A stretch of 64,000 bases of DNA from NCBI GenBank assembly GCA_964019165.1, contig OZ025277.1, positions 11,105,534-11,169,533 of the forward strand, written 5' to 3'. Below are positions 1-9,928 of this stretch, in pieces. The stretch's first letter is position 1, and each line of letters begins with the position of its first letter. The notes below the pieces were generated by a model. The model was given only the letters and a program-made list of their open reading frames with translations. It had not been told where the DNA came from and made no database searches. The position numbers and the translations under genes were made by a program. The stretch comes from Mastigias papua. Its lineage: Eukaryota; Cnidaria; Scyphozoa; Rhizostomeae; Mastigiidae.

Positions 1-26
1 ATCCTAGTCAAAAGAAGAACAGCGAA

Positions 27-1506
27 ATGACAAGCTCTTCACTCGAGACTAAGCAAGTGCCATTACTTGAGCAAATGTCACGTGATTTGAACAGCATGAA
101 AGGAGAAATTTACCCTGATAAGTTAATTCCGAACAAAAAACCTCTAGTTGATTATGAGGCAACAGCAAAAGTTGCGATATCTGATAATGGTGCCAAGGGG
201 ACTAGCGAACTGTCTGGCGATGGAATGGTTGATAAAGCAATAATTTCCTATGCAGACAGTATTGGCGATGCCACTCTCCCTGATGTCTGCTCTGACGATA
301 ATAACCTTCATTCTCATATGACTAATAGAAGTATTGGAAGAGAGAGCCGTCAAAGCAGTACTACAGTTGGTTCCCCAGAAGCACAGCCGGTAGTTATTTC
401 AAATGAGATTATAGTGCCTGAACAGGTGCCTACCGCAGAGTCGGCTATTGACTTTGAATTTTTTTATGAAGATGACTTGGATGATGAAGATGACATTTCT
501 TTTGACATAGAGGTACCTGTCGAGGAGACAGATAGCACCTTCAGGCCTATTTCCACAGAAATGGAAGACCTAAAATTTCCTGACATGCAAGGAAAGCAAA
601 CTATTGAAGAGAGGAATACTAATGAAAAAGCTGGTCGTGAAAATCAGAGCATTTGGGGCCTAGATTCTTCCAGAACTGATACTGGTGATTATTTCACAAG
701 TGCACGAGATGACAGATTTTGGGACGATATTGGGGCTGATACCTCTTCGAAGGAGAAGTCAGTGCATCAAGAAAATGATTCAACATTGGAGAGTAAAACA
801 ACTAGGAATGATTGGAATGAGACTAGTGGCAGTGCTAAGGCAAGATTAGAAGATGCTTCTAGCACCAAACTTGATTTCTTGCAACAGAAGGATGAGGTGT
901 CATCATCAGAGGGAGCAAGCAGAAAAGCAAAGAGCAAGCCTATTCCGGCTATATTTTTAAGTCGTCCGAGTAACACTGAAGATGACTTTAAGCAGCAATT
1001 AAATCAGAACGCCCCAGTCTATGATACCGTTGGTTTTGCGGGAAACCTGGAGTTTAAAGAGGAAACTGTGCATAAGGGACGAAAATCTCTTTCTACCAAG
1101 TGGATGGGTCTCTATGCTGTCATTGAAGGGAATTTGTTGATTTCGTATGACACCGAAGTGTCATTTAAAAAGAGTAAGGCTCCAATGAAAGAGCTCGATT
1201 TAGAAGATTCAATGGTGTCTGTTGAGCCTGGAATTGTGAACAATACTCTTCGGCTTGTTTTAGCCAACAAGTCCGAATTTTTAGTGAGATCTAGCGATGC
1301 AGGTGTCTTTGACCAATTCTTAATGGCAGTTTCTGAGTGCGCACGCATGACGAGCAGGGAAGACACTATCAGCCTCCCACCAGCTCCTCCTCCCCCCACA
1401 ATGCCCCAGGATGATGGAGAAGGAGACAAAGTGGCTACTGCCCAAGTACAATTGGATAATGAAACAAAAGAGCCCTTGATTCCACCGCCTGAATTAAGTT
1501 CAGATG
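27..1506 (+). CDS. Exon with acidic region and PH domain
   Basis: This is the long exon of the PH-domain gene. It ends in phase 1 at a good donor (GATG|GTAAGC, intron from 1507). If the intron is retained, the frame runs to a stop at 1536-1538, giving a 503-residue short isoform that keeps the PH domain but loses the Ser-rich tail. An Asp/Glu-rich patch at residues 147-156 precedes the PH domain. Confidence 0.75.
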
Positions 1507-3432
1507 GTAAGCTGAAAATTTCCTTTTCATCATTGTAAGAAGTGCTCTTATGCGTCAGTTTTAAGCCATGATTTTTTCATTTCTTCGTTGTTATGATGAA
1601 ATGAATCATTCTTTTGTCTCTTGATGTGTATTGTAGCCGATCATATTTCTTATAGATTATACAAAGATGGAACCAATTTTTTGCACTTTCTCAAATGTAT
1701 TGTAAAATCTAAGAAGATTACTTATGCATTATACCTAATTTCGAGGAAAATTTATCTCTACAAATTTCGCTTAAAATATAAAGTATTGGGTGGAGCCCTT
1801 AAAAATGCATTCTGAACTCACCGTTTACAGCCGCTTGCAACCCTTTACAATCGTTTGCACCCGTTTTTACTCTGAGTGACTGCAGTTTTTTGCAAAGTTA
1901 ACTGGATTGACATTGGTCATTGATTCTTGCGGTTATCTCAACTGATAATTTCAATCATTGCAGCTTTTGCTACAAAAGTCATTTGAATACACTTTTGAGC
2001 TGTTCAGTGGTATGGTCACTGCGTACTTTGTTTGTCACTGTGCGGAACCATTTTATCCATGTGGTCAGTGCAAAACTTGGTTATCGCTGCATACTTAAAT
2101 TTATGAACGTTCTGTCGTTCTGACAGGCTCAACTATATTATCTTTTAAATGATTTTTTTCTTGTAGAATCTGATGAATTCGATGACGTCTTGCCGCCTCC
2201 AGCGCCTGTCCGTTCATATCGTGCTTTCCCCAATTTAACAGAAAGGAGAGTTTCATTAGGTCTTCTGGAATTAGTTGGGAGAAGCTCTGCGCTAGCGGTT
2301 GGTTTTTACTCTTCACTTTCGTTTTGCTGTACTGATTCAGATTCTTCTTTGAGTTCACCTAATATCGTCATTATCACTTAATCATGGTCATTATCATCCT
2401 CATCACCATCATCATCGTCATCATCATCATCATCACCATCATCATCATCACCATCACCACCACCATCATCATCATCAAAAGCATTATATTCATCATTGTA
2501 ATCACTGTCGTGATCATCACCATATCACCATCACCATAGATGCAGTCCTGAATCCTTCCTTATCTAGAACATTCATTTCACTTGCCAAGCCCCTTCTTTA
2601 CAAATGATATAGCCAGAAGCGTCAGTTTGACAGATAAAACAGCAAAGAGGTTAAAACTATCTCAAATCTTTACAACTGTATTTTCGACTTCACGACCAGG
2701 CAGCTACCATCATCATCATGCTTATCTGTGCTGTGGAATATACAGCCGTAAAATTTAGGATAGTTGTGTCATTTCTACTGTCTTGTTTGCCTCAATGACG
2801 CTTCTGGTATCTGGTGGTATTATTTGTAATCAAACTACTTCCTTGACTTGAAATTTTCAAACCCTTCTGTTTTCGACATCGTTGCGCCGCCCTTCTGCCA
2901 AATGAGCAGAAACCTGTGTTTATCTTGATTACTCTATTTTATTTTTTTATTCACATGTAATATAATCATAATTGTCCCTTAGGATAACAGCTCAGATGAT
3001 GACGAATCCAGGTCTTCTAGCACTTTTGATGCTGATATTTTAGAAGTGAACAAAGATAAGCAAAGTGAAGAGAAGCCTCCAAGTAGAGTGAGCAATATGA
3101 ATAAATTATTCTCGAAATTAGAGCCAGCCTTTGCGGACGAAACAACGCCAATAACTCCTTTTGGAGGTAGCATGGACCAAACTGGGATCTTAGATGAAGT
3201 GACAACAGGTGACCTAAGTGGATTTTTAGGCCCTACTCCAAAAACCAACCAGTCGACAAATGAGAATCCTAGAAATCCTGTGCAAGGCATCCAGCGTCCT
3301 ACGAATCTAAATTTGTTGAGTTCTAGTAGTGGTTTTGCAAAAAACAGTTTTGACAAGTCTCCATCACCATCACAAGGTAAAGAGCAGAAGAAGAAAGGTT
3401 TCTTGGGAGGGATTTTTAAAAAGAAGAAATAA
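27..3432 (+). CDS. PH-domain protein, spliced, probably 5' partial (whole model)
   Basis: The model joins 27-1506, 2167-2249 and 2983-3432, giving about 670 residues. It is acidic and low-complexity up to about residue 330, then has one pleckstrin-homology-like fold at about 335-441 (basic strand KWMGLYAVIEGN, then alternating strands and a final amphipathic helix FDQFLMAVSECAR). A proline run (PPAPPPPTMP, 451-460) could bind SH3 or WW domains. The tail is Ser/Pro-rich and ends in a lysine patch (KKKGFLGG...KKKK). PH domains usually bind phosphoinositides or proteins at membranes, so a peripheral membrane scaffold is inferred. The frame stays open from base 3 to the ATG at 27, and bases 4-7 resemble an acceptor end, so 27 may be an internal Met and earlier exons may lie outside. 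No named family is recognised. Confidence 0.7.
1780..2080. repeat. Interspersed repeat, family R2, intronic copy
   Basis: It shares ordered blocks with 9330-9580: TATTGGGYGGARCYCTTAAAA at the start and a run like TTGYTACAAAAGTCA followed by GTGTATTC-type sequence and TGGTAT near the end. Two collinear blocks about 200 bases apart in both places indicate a dispersed element, here inside intron 1 of the PH-domain gene. The class is unknown. Confidence 0.5.
2167..2249 (+). CDS. Small exon 2 of PH-domain gene (3' end uncertain)
   Basis: The acceptor TTTTTTTCTTGTAG at 2153-2166 is strong, and its phase completes the split codon of the previous exon (G+AA, Glu). It encodes SDEFDDVLPPPAPVRS and onward, which fits the acidic and proline-rich character of the gene. 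The donor is not clear: 2249|GTTTCA is weak but is the choice that keeps phase with the next exon; AG|GTCTTC at 2260 looks better but breaks the frame. Confidence 0.5.
2397..2480 (+). repeat. Trinucleotide (CAT/CAC)n microsatellite
   Basis: An imperfect run of CAT and CAC units in an intron of the PH-domain gene. It could encode poly-His or Ser in some frames, but lies outside the exons supported by splice signals. Confidence 0.9.
2983..3432 (+). CDS. Terminal exon of PH-domain gene
   Basis: The acceptor ATTGTCCCTTAG ends at 2982. The exon reads from DNSSDDDESR in phase 0 to TAA at 3430-3432. It is Ser, Asn and Pro rich, with GGSMDQTG and SPSPSQGK segments, and ends in a strongly basic tail of lysines that could contact acidic membrane lipid or act as a nuclear or retention signal. 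Function is not recognised. Confidence 0.65.
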   Translation, partial: DNSSDDDESRSSSTFDADILEVNKDKQSEEKPPSRVSNMNKLFSKLEPAFADETTPITPFGGSMDQTGILDEVTTGDLSGFLGPTPKTNQSTNENPRNPVQGIQRPTNLNLLSSSSGFAKNSFDKSPSPSQGKEQKKKGFLGGIFKKKK

Positions 3433-5439
3433 CCCCTCAACTGCATTTGCTTCTAATGAGGATATTTGCTTCTAATAAGCACAGACAGTAAATCTATAGG
3501 ATTTGGCGGTATTTCGTGGCCCTATGGGCCTTAAAAGTATTTTGTTTTTCTGTATCAGCTATAGTTTTCTGGTCAGATTTTGTAATATTTTTAGGGTTAG
3601 AGTTGGAGTTACCCGTGAATCTTTTTTATCAATGCATATAAGTCGCTTTTTCCTATTTTTGATACCACAAAGATTAAATAGGGTGCGAATATTTTAACAT
3701 AACCATTAAGTTGTATATCCAAGAATGAAGGAGTGCATAGGCAAGCCTAGTCAAATGAATCCCCCCCTCCCACATGCAACCCGGATGCTATCCCCAAGTG
3801 GCCCAGAAGATTATCAGTTATTTATTTTCATTTTGCATTTTTTGAGCATTTGATTTGTCACGTTGAAGGGCAAAATTAATGAAGTTGCGTCGCATCTTAA
3901 TTGCTTGATTTTGAAATGTGGCAAAGTGTTTTATCAGATCCTACCACACAGTTATGCAGGGCAACATACGATTATGGCGCTGGAAGTTATTCGCTCTGTG
4001 TATCACTTTGATTTTTTAATAGTTGTCTAGTTTGTTTGGAATTGCAAAAGAGGACAGTTGTAAAGAGTTGGTAGACATTTCCTTACGAAATGGGAGAGGC
4101 CACGTTTGGATGGCTGTCACAAAGTCATTCCGCTTTTTTGAAATAGGAATAAGTTCTTTCTTCATTGTGCAAGAAGAAATCACAATCTTTTAATCTGCAA
4201 GAACTGCTGTGGGTTCTCGAGGCAAAAATGTAATTTATCTTTTTCAGTTTTGACGATTGTTGTGCCTCAAGTTTCAGTTATGATCCTTTTCTACTTCTTT
4301 TGCTCCAGTTGCCCTTGTAAGGGAGGACTTAATATCAACTACTTGGGTACTGAGTATGGCTTACCGTAGTAAGAAGGGTACATGAGTTTTCGAAGTGATA
4401 GTTACGCATAGAACATTACACTCCATAATCATGTATTATATCATGTTTTATGTTTAAGAAACCAGTTGTCGATATCCTATTGACTATTTTTAAAATATTG
4501 ATTATTTTTATAGAATTTATTAAATGGATAAAATTTTTAATTTTATCTTTTTGTTCTCACTACTGTTGTTTGGCCCTAGTGTTGGGCCTATGCACTTTCC
4601 ACTGATGCCGTAGAGTCGACACTAGAAAGAAATTTAACGACAAAAGTAATTTTATGTGTATTAAAATTATTTTCATTTCCCCTTGGGCTATACTGATACT
4701 AAATTTGGCCTAGACAACTTCATTTGCAGCGGGTAAAAAGCTTCAATCAGAGGTTTTGATGATTCGTACACTGCGGTGGCAATGAAAGTTGATAGCAGTC
4801 TGGCTTGAATGCATATTGGATTCTACTGAAGGGGAGACAACATGGAGAGAGCTAGCACAGGTAAAAGACAGCAGTAGACCATGAACTTCATAGAAAGACA
4901 ACAAAGATGACAAATCGATGGTAGATTTCGCCATACTGTTGAAGTATGTCCATTAGGAAATTCAAGCCTGTTAGGGAACATGATAGAGTTACTTTTTGTC
5001 GGAAACATATTTATGGAAAGCCACTGTTACTGAAGAATTATTGTTACTGCGGACAGTTTGCAATTAGTTTCTAAGTACAGAAGTTTATAAGACTCTTCAC
5101 AATTTAAATCCATCTTATTAGTGGGCATTTCATGAACAAAAGTAAGTGAACTATGATTTGAGAATCAAGAACCTATGCTGCCAAAAACGAGGACAATGAA
5201 TTTCAGTGTAGAGTCTATGATTTAGAAGGAGCCATCTTTGGAACGCCTTACACAGCAACATAAAGCAATCACTTTCCATTTTCGCATTCAAAAAACAAAT
5301 ATTAAGAAAAGTGAAACTTCAAAATATGCTATTTCTATGTAGTTGCACAGTGTAGATTATATTGGAAATTTGGCTTACTTTTTCCTCTTATGTTGCTTTT
5401 CAGCTCATTAGTATTATTGTGCGATATCAAATAATAATG

Positions 5440-5540
5440 ATCATTATTATTATTATTATTACTATTATTTCCTTATTATTTATTATTATTATTATTTATT
5501 TATTATTATTTATTATTATTTATTATTATTTTGTCTTTAT
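5440..5540 (+). repeat. (ATT)n microsatellite, imperfect
   Basis: A run of ATT units broken by T insertions. Open frames crossing it are simple-sequence artefacts rich in Ile and Tyr. Confidence 0.9.
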
Positions 5541-5879
5541 CAATGCTGTTATTAGATTTGGTGATGATGATGATTGTGATGATGATGGTGATCATAATGA
5601 GTTTTATGACAGAGTTTTATCTTTTCGTACAATAGGAATTTGCATGAGCATGGAAGTAGTCCTTACAATATGTGGTATGTTCACATCTTTAGAACACCCT
5701 CATTTTGCCCTCCTTGTTAATTTTTGTCTGAAAGTACGTTTGACATAGTCTTTGTATTACTGCCGTCTGAAGGCTATTGTGCATACTATTCCTCGTGTTT
5801 TCATCGCGTCGTCTGTTGTAGGTGTTCATATGATTTAAAATTCTAGTATTCACACAATACCGCCATTGCTTTTACTAAC

Positions 5880-6060
5880 TTTGCATATCTTTTTGTGGTA
5901 ACCTATGTATTAGAGTGTTATGTTTGTGTAACACTGTAGAGTCACGCCAACTAGGACATTCTTGCAAAGAAAGTCTTAAGAAAGTTTCAGTACTGAAATC
6001 ATGAAAAAGCTAAGCAATTTTTAGTACTAGGCGAAAAAAACTTTCTTGCAAAAATACGTG
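5880..6060 (-). repeat. Interspersed repeat family R1, partial copy
   Basis: The complement matches the 5' half of the copies at 15180 and 22285: ACGTATTTTTGCAAGAAAG, then AGCTTTTTCATGATTTCAG, then TTCTTGCAAGAA-like and GTGTTACACAAAC-like blocks in the same order. Ends resemble a short terminal inverted repeat (CACGT-T/A-rich-AAGAAAGTTTC). It is probably a non-autonomous DNA transposon. Confidence 0.55.
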
Positions 6061-7160
6061 TATTTATTATATTCTTCAATAAACTATTGAATATTTTTAT
6101 ATACAACCATTTTAATTCCCCTGTTTAGTTCGTGTATCTCTGAAACGCAGCAAGCACCAGGGACGCCGGAGCATATTTCTGAGTGGGGGGGGCTTGGGGA
6201 TGAGTTGCAAGTCTATACGGCAGCAGGGAAAAAAGCAGTCAGGGGCGGAGCCCCTGAAAATTTTGCAATCCACGCCCTATAATTCAGTGGGAAACACCCT
6301 GTTTGAATACAGATATGCATTCTGTCTTGGTAGAAAATTGCAGATAGCATCATTGAAGTGTTGGTGAGAAAATTGAATAGACCTTATTTCTACTCCATAA
6401 AGACTGTGGCCAGGTCAGGTAAAATGATAGAGACACACGTTTTCAGAGCAATGAGATCATGTTAAGCGCTAGGCGACCAAGAACACAGACCCCTTCCCTG
6501 ACTTTACATGTTTATGAGACTTTTGGACCAGTCTATATCACCACGTTGTGAAAAACTTTGGTTATTTACCTCCAATGGGCCCTGATGACTCCGGCTCTTG
6601 TACTTTTTAAAGGTGAATGAACTTTAACACGGAAAAGGGAGATATACTTTCTAATTGGATCGAATGCCTCAATCTTGATATCATACATGAGCAAAAAAGT
6701 GGGGGCTACAGCCCCCCAGCCCCCCCCCCGGCTCCGTCGTGCCTGAGCACATTTTCTCTTGCTCATGTTCACGAATCTAACGGGGGTACTGTGTAAAGTA
6801 GTCTTAACCACGATAAGACGTACCAATTCGGGGAATCAAATTTCAATGATAGATCCATTATATATGTATTACATAGCTGTCCAGGTAGCTACAGAGAAGC
6901 CTGAAAGCTATTTCGGGGTTTTCTTCTCGTTTAACATTTTCCAGCATGATTCAAAGGCAATTTACTTTGTCCCCCTTCACCTCTATGACACTCCGTGCTG
7001 AACAGGCTTGCGTCTGGCCTAGTATCAATGATTGTCATCACTCCCTCAAAGGCAACTCCACAGATTTATCCGCTAAATGACAAAAGCTGTTAAGCTCTTG
7101 AATTCATGTCATCACTACATCTCACTATTGTGCATGACGAATTGTTTTATTTTAGACAGA

Positions 7161-8954
7161 ATGTTTGGCTTGCGAGTTTCCACATCTTGTGTTTTACAAT
7201 GGATTTTGCTCATTACCTGGACACTTTCTCTTCTGCAAACATTAGTAGCCGGTTTACCATCAATGCGCCTTGAAGGTAATACTTCTATTGGGATTGCAGA
7301 TGGTGCCACTGGCGATAAACCAAGTCGTGTTCTCAAAGTATGTGTAAAAGATAATGGCCTTCAGAGATTCGGACGATTGGTTCCTCAATTGATTAGAATG
7401 TTGGAACAAAGCAGTTTGCAATGCAATATAACTGTGCTGAAAAACGCGACATTTTCAAGACGACTTCTTATTAAACACCAGCTGAGCATTCTTGCGATTG
7501 AAGAGCCTTCCTGTATAAAAAAAGATTCGGGTGGATATATGCCGGTTGGCAAAGGATTTGGCCTTTCAAAGTCAGAAAGCTTCGTCACCAATGCTTTGTT
7601 TTTTTGCCATTACAAAAGAGTGACTGGTGATGTACAAAAGTGCAACTGCATTAATCTGTCATATTCGAGCCTCAAATGCAGTATTAAGGCAACTGCAGGC
7701 CTAGTTGTGGTAGCAAACACTAGCGGACTAATCGACCTTGAACTCTGTGTTCACAATCATTCAGCTTACACACGCCTTTGCTTGATGAGTCAGTATTTTT
7801 TGCATGTAAATTTTAAGCATGAAGCTATGAACATATCATGGATAGAGTCTTGTGCAATTCTGCTGAGGATTGCTCTTCTAGTGCCAACGTGCATTTCAGA
7901 CAGATTGAACCTGAGGCTCAGTACCGTAAATCTCCCCGAATGGGAGCTTCCTATTATTTATCATTACAGTCCTTCGCAGGAAACTGGAGCACTTCTTGTA
8001 GGTCTAAATTTCTCTGAAACGAAACCGACTGACTTTCCGACTTCGGCTAAAAATTTCACTTTTGACAATCACAAATGGGCAAGATGGATTTTCCTAGCTA
8101 TTACGATATTCCTACAGTTCTTTGTACCAGTCTTTCATCTCCTTACATATACAGGCGGTGATCGATCCTTCCGAATTGTGTCATTCTATGCATTTCTTTC
8201 TTTTTTTGCTTGGTTATCGTTTTACACTTGCTGCACAATGTGGATGTGCTATGAATACGGACAAGTAATGCAAGATCTTTCTCTATTCTGTAATATCATG
8301 CTTCCCATGTGCTACTTGATTTTAATAGGCGAATCTTGTGTTTCCACGGAACTCCTGTCCATTACAAACACTCTTGAAGATAGGTCTATGGCTGAGTACA
8401 TTGAGAGTTTGCGTAAAGCCCTTCCCGGAAGATACTGTACCGTGAAATGCTACAATTATGGTTTGTTTCATAAGCGAGTGTTGTGTTTCAAGGAGAGCAA
8501 GTTATTCTCAATTGAGCATTCAGTCGATCTATCAGACGACCCGCCATTGGATACAGTTGGAATTACGAGGATGCGCCTATCAATGGACATTGATTTCGGT
8601 GACGAAGAAACAGCTGAAAAATACAGAGAAGTTGAAATTGAAGCATTACAGACAAATTATCACAAGGGCAGCCATGTTTCTGTTACGCATCATGACTTCA
8701 TACCTGGTTTCCATGACATCATTTGTGGATATTCAGATAGAGGTCAGAGGCCATTCTGGATGAATCCATCATTCTACGTTCTGATCTCAATATTTGGCCT
8801 AAGTTGGCCATACAGGTATGAACCAATAACATTTTTCATCGTCCTACCCTCTCTTTATTCTATGACACTGAGCACCAATTTGGACAATAGACATAACACG
8901 TACAGAATGGCTTTTACTGATTCGCTAGCTAAGAGTTTGTTGTCATTGCACTAA
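7161..8954 (+). CDS. TMEM151: TMEM151-like multipass membrane protein with large ectodomain, intronless
   Basis: The frame opens at 7077, but the Met at 7161 is preferred: it follows an acceptor-like TTTTATTTTAG (ending 7156) and is directly followed by a signal-peptide-like segment (VLQWILLITWTLSLLQTLVAG). Numbered from 7077, residues 60-330 are Cys-bearing with nine N-glycosylation sequons (N68, 117, 123, 193, 214, 227, 252, 311, 326), all before the first helix at 334-358. Further helices are at 365-391 and 400-422, then a cytoplasmic-type block (ALPGRYCTVKCYNYG, 448-462; DFGDEETAEKY, 506-516), and a C-terminal hydrophobic pair at 565-598 beginning with RPFW...FYVLIS and LSWPYR. The order from about 400 onward matches vertebrate TMEM151 (helix, Y-H-Y motif, PPW/LSWPLR motif). 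TMEM151 function is poorly known. The ectodomain is an addition relative to that family. One exon; stop TAA 8952-8954. Confidence 0.7.
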   Translation: MFGLRVSTSCVLQWILLITWTLSLLQTLVAGLPSMRLEGNTSIGIADGATGDKPSRVLKVCVKDNGLQRFGRLVPQLIRMLEQSSLQCNITVLKNATFSRRLLIKHQLSILAIEEPSCIKKDSGGYMPVGKGFGLSKSESFVTNALFFCHYKRVTGDVQKCNCINLSYSSLKCSIKATAGLVVVANTSGLIDLELCVHNHSAYTRLCLMSQYFLHVNFKHEAMNISWIESCAILLRIALLVPTCISDRLNLRLSTVNLPEWELPIIYHYSPSQETGALLVGLNFSETKPTDFPTSAKNFTFDNHKWARWIFLAITIFLQFFVPVFHLLTYTGGDRSFRIVSFYAFLSFFAWLSFYTCCTMWMCYEYGQVMQDLSLFCNIMLPMCYLILIGESCVSTELLSITNTLEDRSMAEYIESLRKALPGRYCTVKCYNYGLFHKRVLCFKESKLFSIEHSVDLSDDPPLDTVGITRMRLSMDIDFGDEETAEKYREVEIEALQTNYHKGSHVSVTHHDFIPGFHDIICGYSDRGQRPFWMNPSFYVLISIFGLSWPYRYEPITFFIVLPSLYSMTLSTNLDNRHNTYRMAFTDSLAKSLLSLH

Positions 8955-9329
8955 GATCTTTATACCCTAAACCATGCAGTCCTCAATAACATAAGTGGCG
9001 GTTCTAGGAGGCACAGGGACAAATGTGCCATTAAAACATGCCCTAAAGTACGTTTGGATCTCACTTACTTAATGGGTATTCAGGTCAAAAGTGTGTCTCC
9101 GTAAATGGGAAAAGTATACATTAGAATACAGAACATATCCAGTTATTGAAAGTAAAGTTATGAAAATTATATAAGTTAATATGCATCTTCATTTTGTAGC
9201 TCAATGCATGTATTTTCATGAGGTTCCAGCATTCTCTGCGCGTAATTACCTGATGCATCGTGTTTCCTAAACTGTTTTAGCGTATCTAAGAATAAGGAAG
9301 ATTTTTCACCGCATATTTCACTAAGCAAA

Positions 9330-9580
9330 GGGGTATTGGGCGGAACTCTTAAAACGTGTTTCTACCCACGCCCTTTATTTTCACTTATGTGGGCGACACC
9401 AATGTTCTACAAGTTGATTGAATAGCGATGATAGCATTGATTAGCGATTGTTATTGATAACGCCATTGATACCTTAATTAGACAGCCTTTGTTACAAAAG
9501 TCACGTGCATACACTTCTGCAGAGCTATATGGTATTATTACTACCCATTTTTACTGCACAAAACTCGTAGTTTTGGAGGA
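9330..9580. repeat. Interspersed repeat, family R2, second copy
   Basis: Collinear with 1780-2080: TATTGGGCGGAACTCTTAAAA at the start and TTGTTACAAAAGTCACGTG near the end. It is diverged, with no visible coding capacity. Confidence 0.5.
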
Positions 9581-9639
9581 GCCACAGCATCTCGTGAGGA
9601 ATCGCAGGTTTGTTACTGAAGTTTTTTTACATTTTGCAG

Positions 9640-9928
9640 GTTTGTATTTTGGCTGGCAGTGAAAACGAGAGACTATACAATTAAAAAGCTGATTTTTTCC
9701 AGTTTTCCAAGAACCCAGCGCATAGTAGGCGGGACAGTCAGCAATACAGGAAATGGCCAATCGATAGACAGACAGATCAAGGAGCGGGAGAATGTATGTG
9801 CGTTGCAGGCCTTAAATAAGCCAGTTCAGCCCAATGGAAGCCTCAGAGCCGCGCTGGATAACACTGTGTTTTACATTCCAAGTAAATTCGATGCTGGACG
9901 TCAGGCGATTTTCATACAGCGTATTTAA
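9640..9928 (+). CDS. Unrecognised short open frame behind an acceptor-like site
   Basis: TTTTTTTACATTTTGCAG precedes an open frame of about 95 codons that ends at 9926-9928. It is mixed in composition (VGGTVSNTGNGQSIDRQIKE; KPVQPNGSLRAALDNT) rather than low-complexity, so a terminal exon is possible. No upstream exon or family is recognised, and chance is quite possible at this length. Confidence 0.2.

Larger units (their letters stand above)
3433..7160. other. Intergenic stretch between PH-domain gene and TMEM151-like gene
   Basis: No convincing coding exon is seen. It holds the 3' UTR of the PH-domain gene, a (TTA)n tract, one copy of repeat family R1 (5880-6060), and G/C-homopolymer-rich patches near 6180-6300 and 6700-6735 with repeated GGGGCGGAGCCCC-like wording that look like worn transposon ends. 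Confidence 0.6.

Noticed and set aside
1112..1429. Minus-strand frame of 105 codons
   Set aside because: Antisense shadow of the PH domain exon.
5362..5748. A 128-codon plus-strand frame with Ile/Leu-rich start and Asp-rich middle
   Set aside because: Generated by the (ATT)n tract and a short (GAT)n run; no splice or start context.
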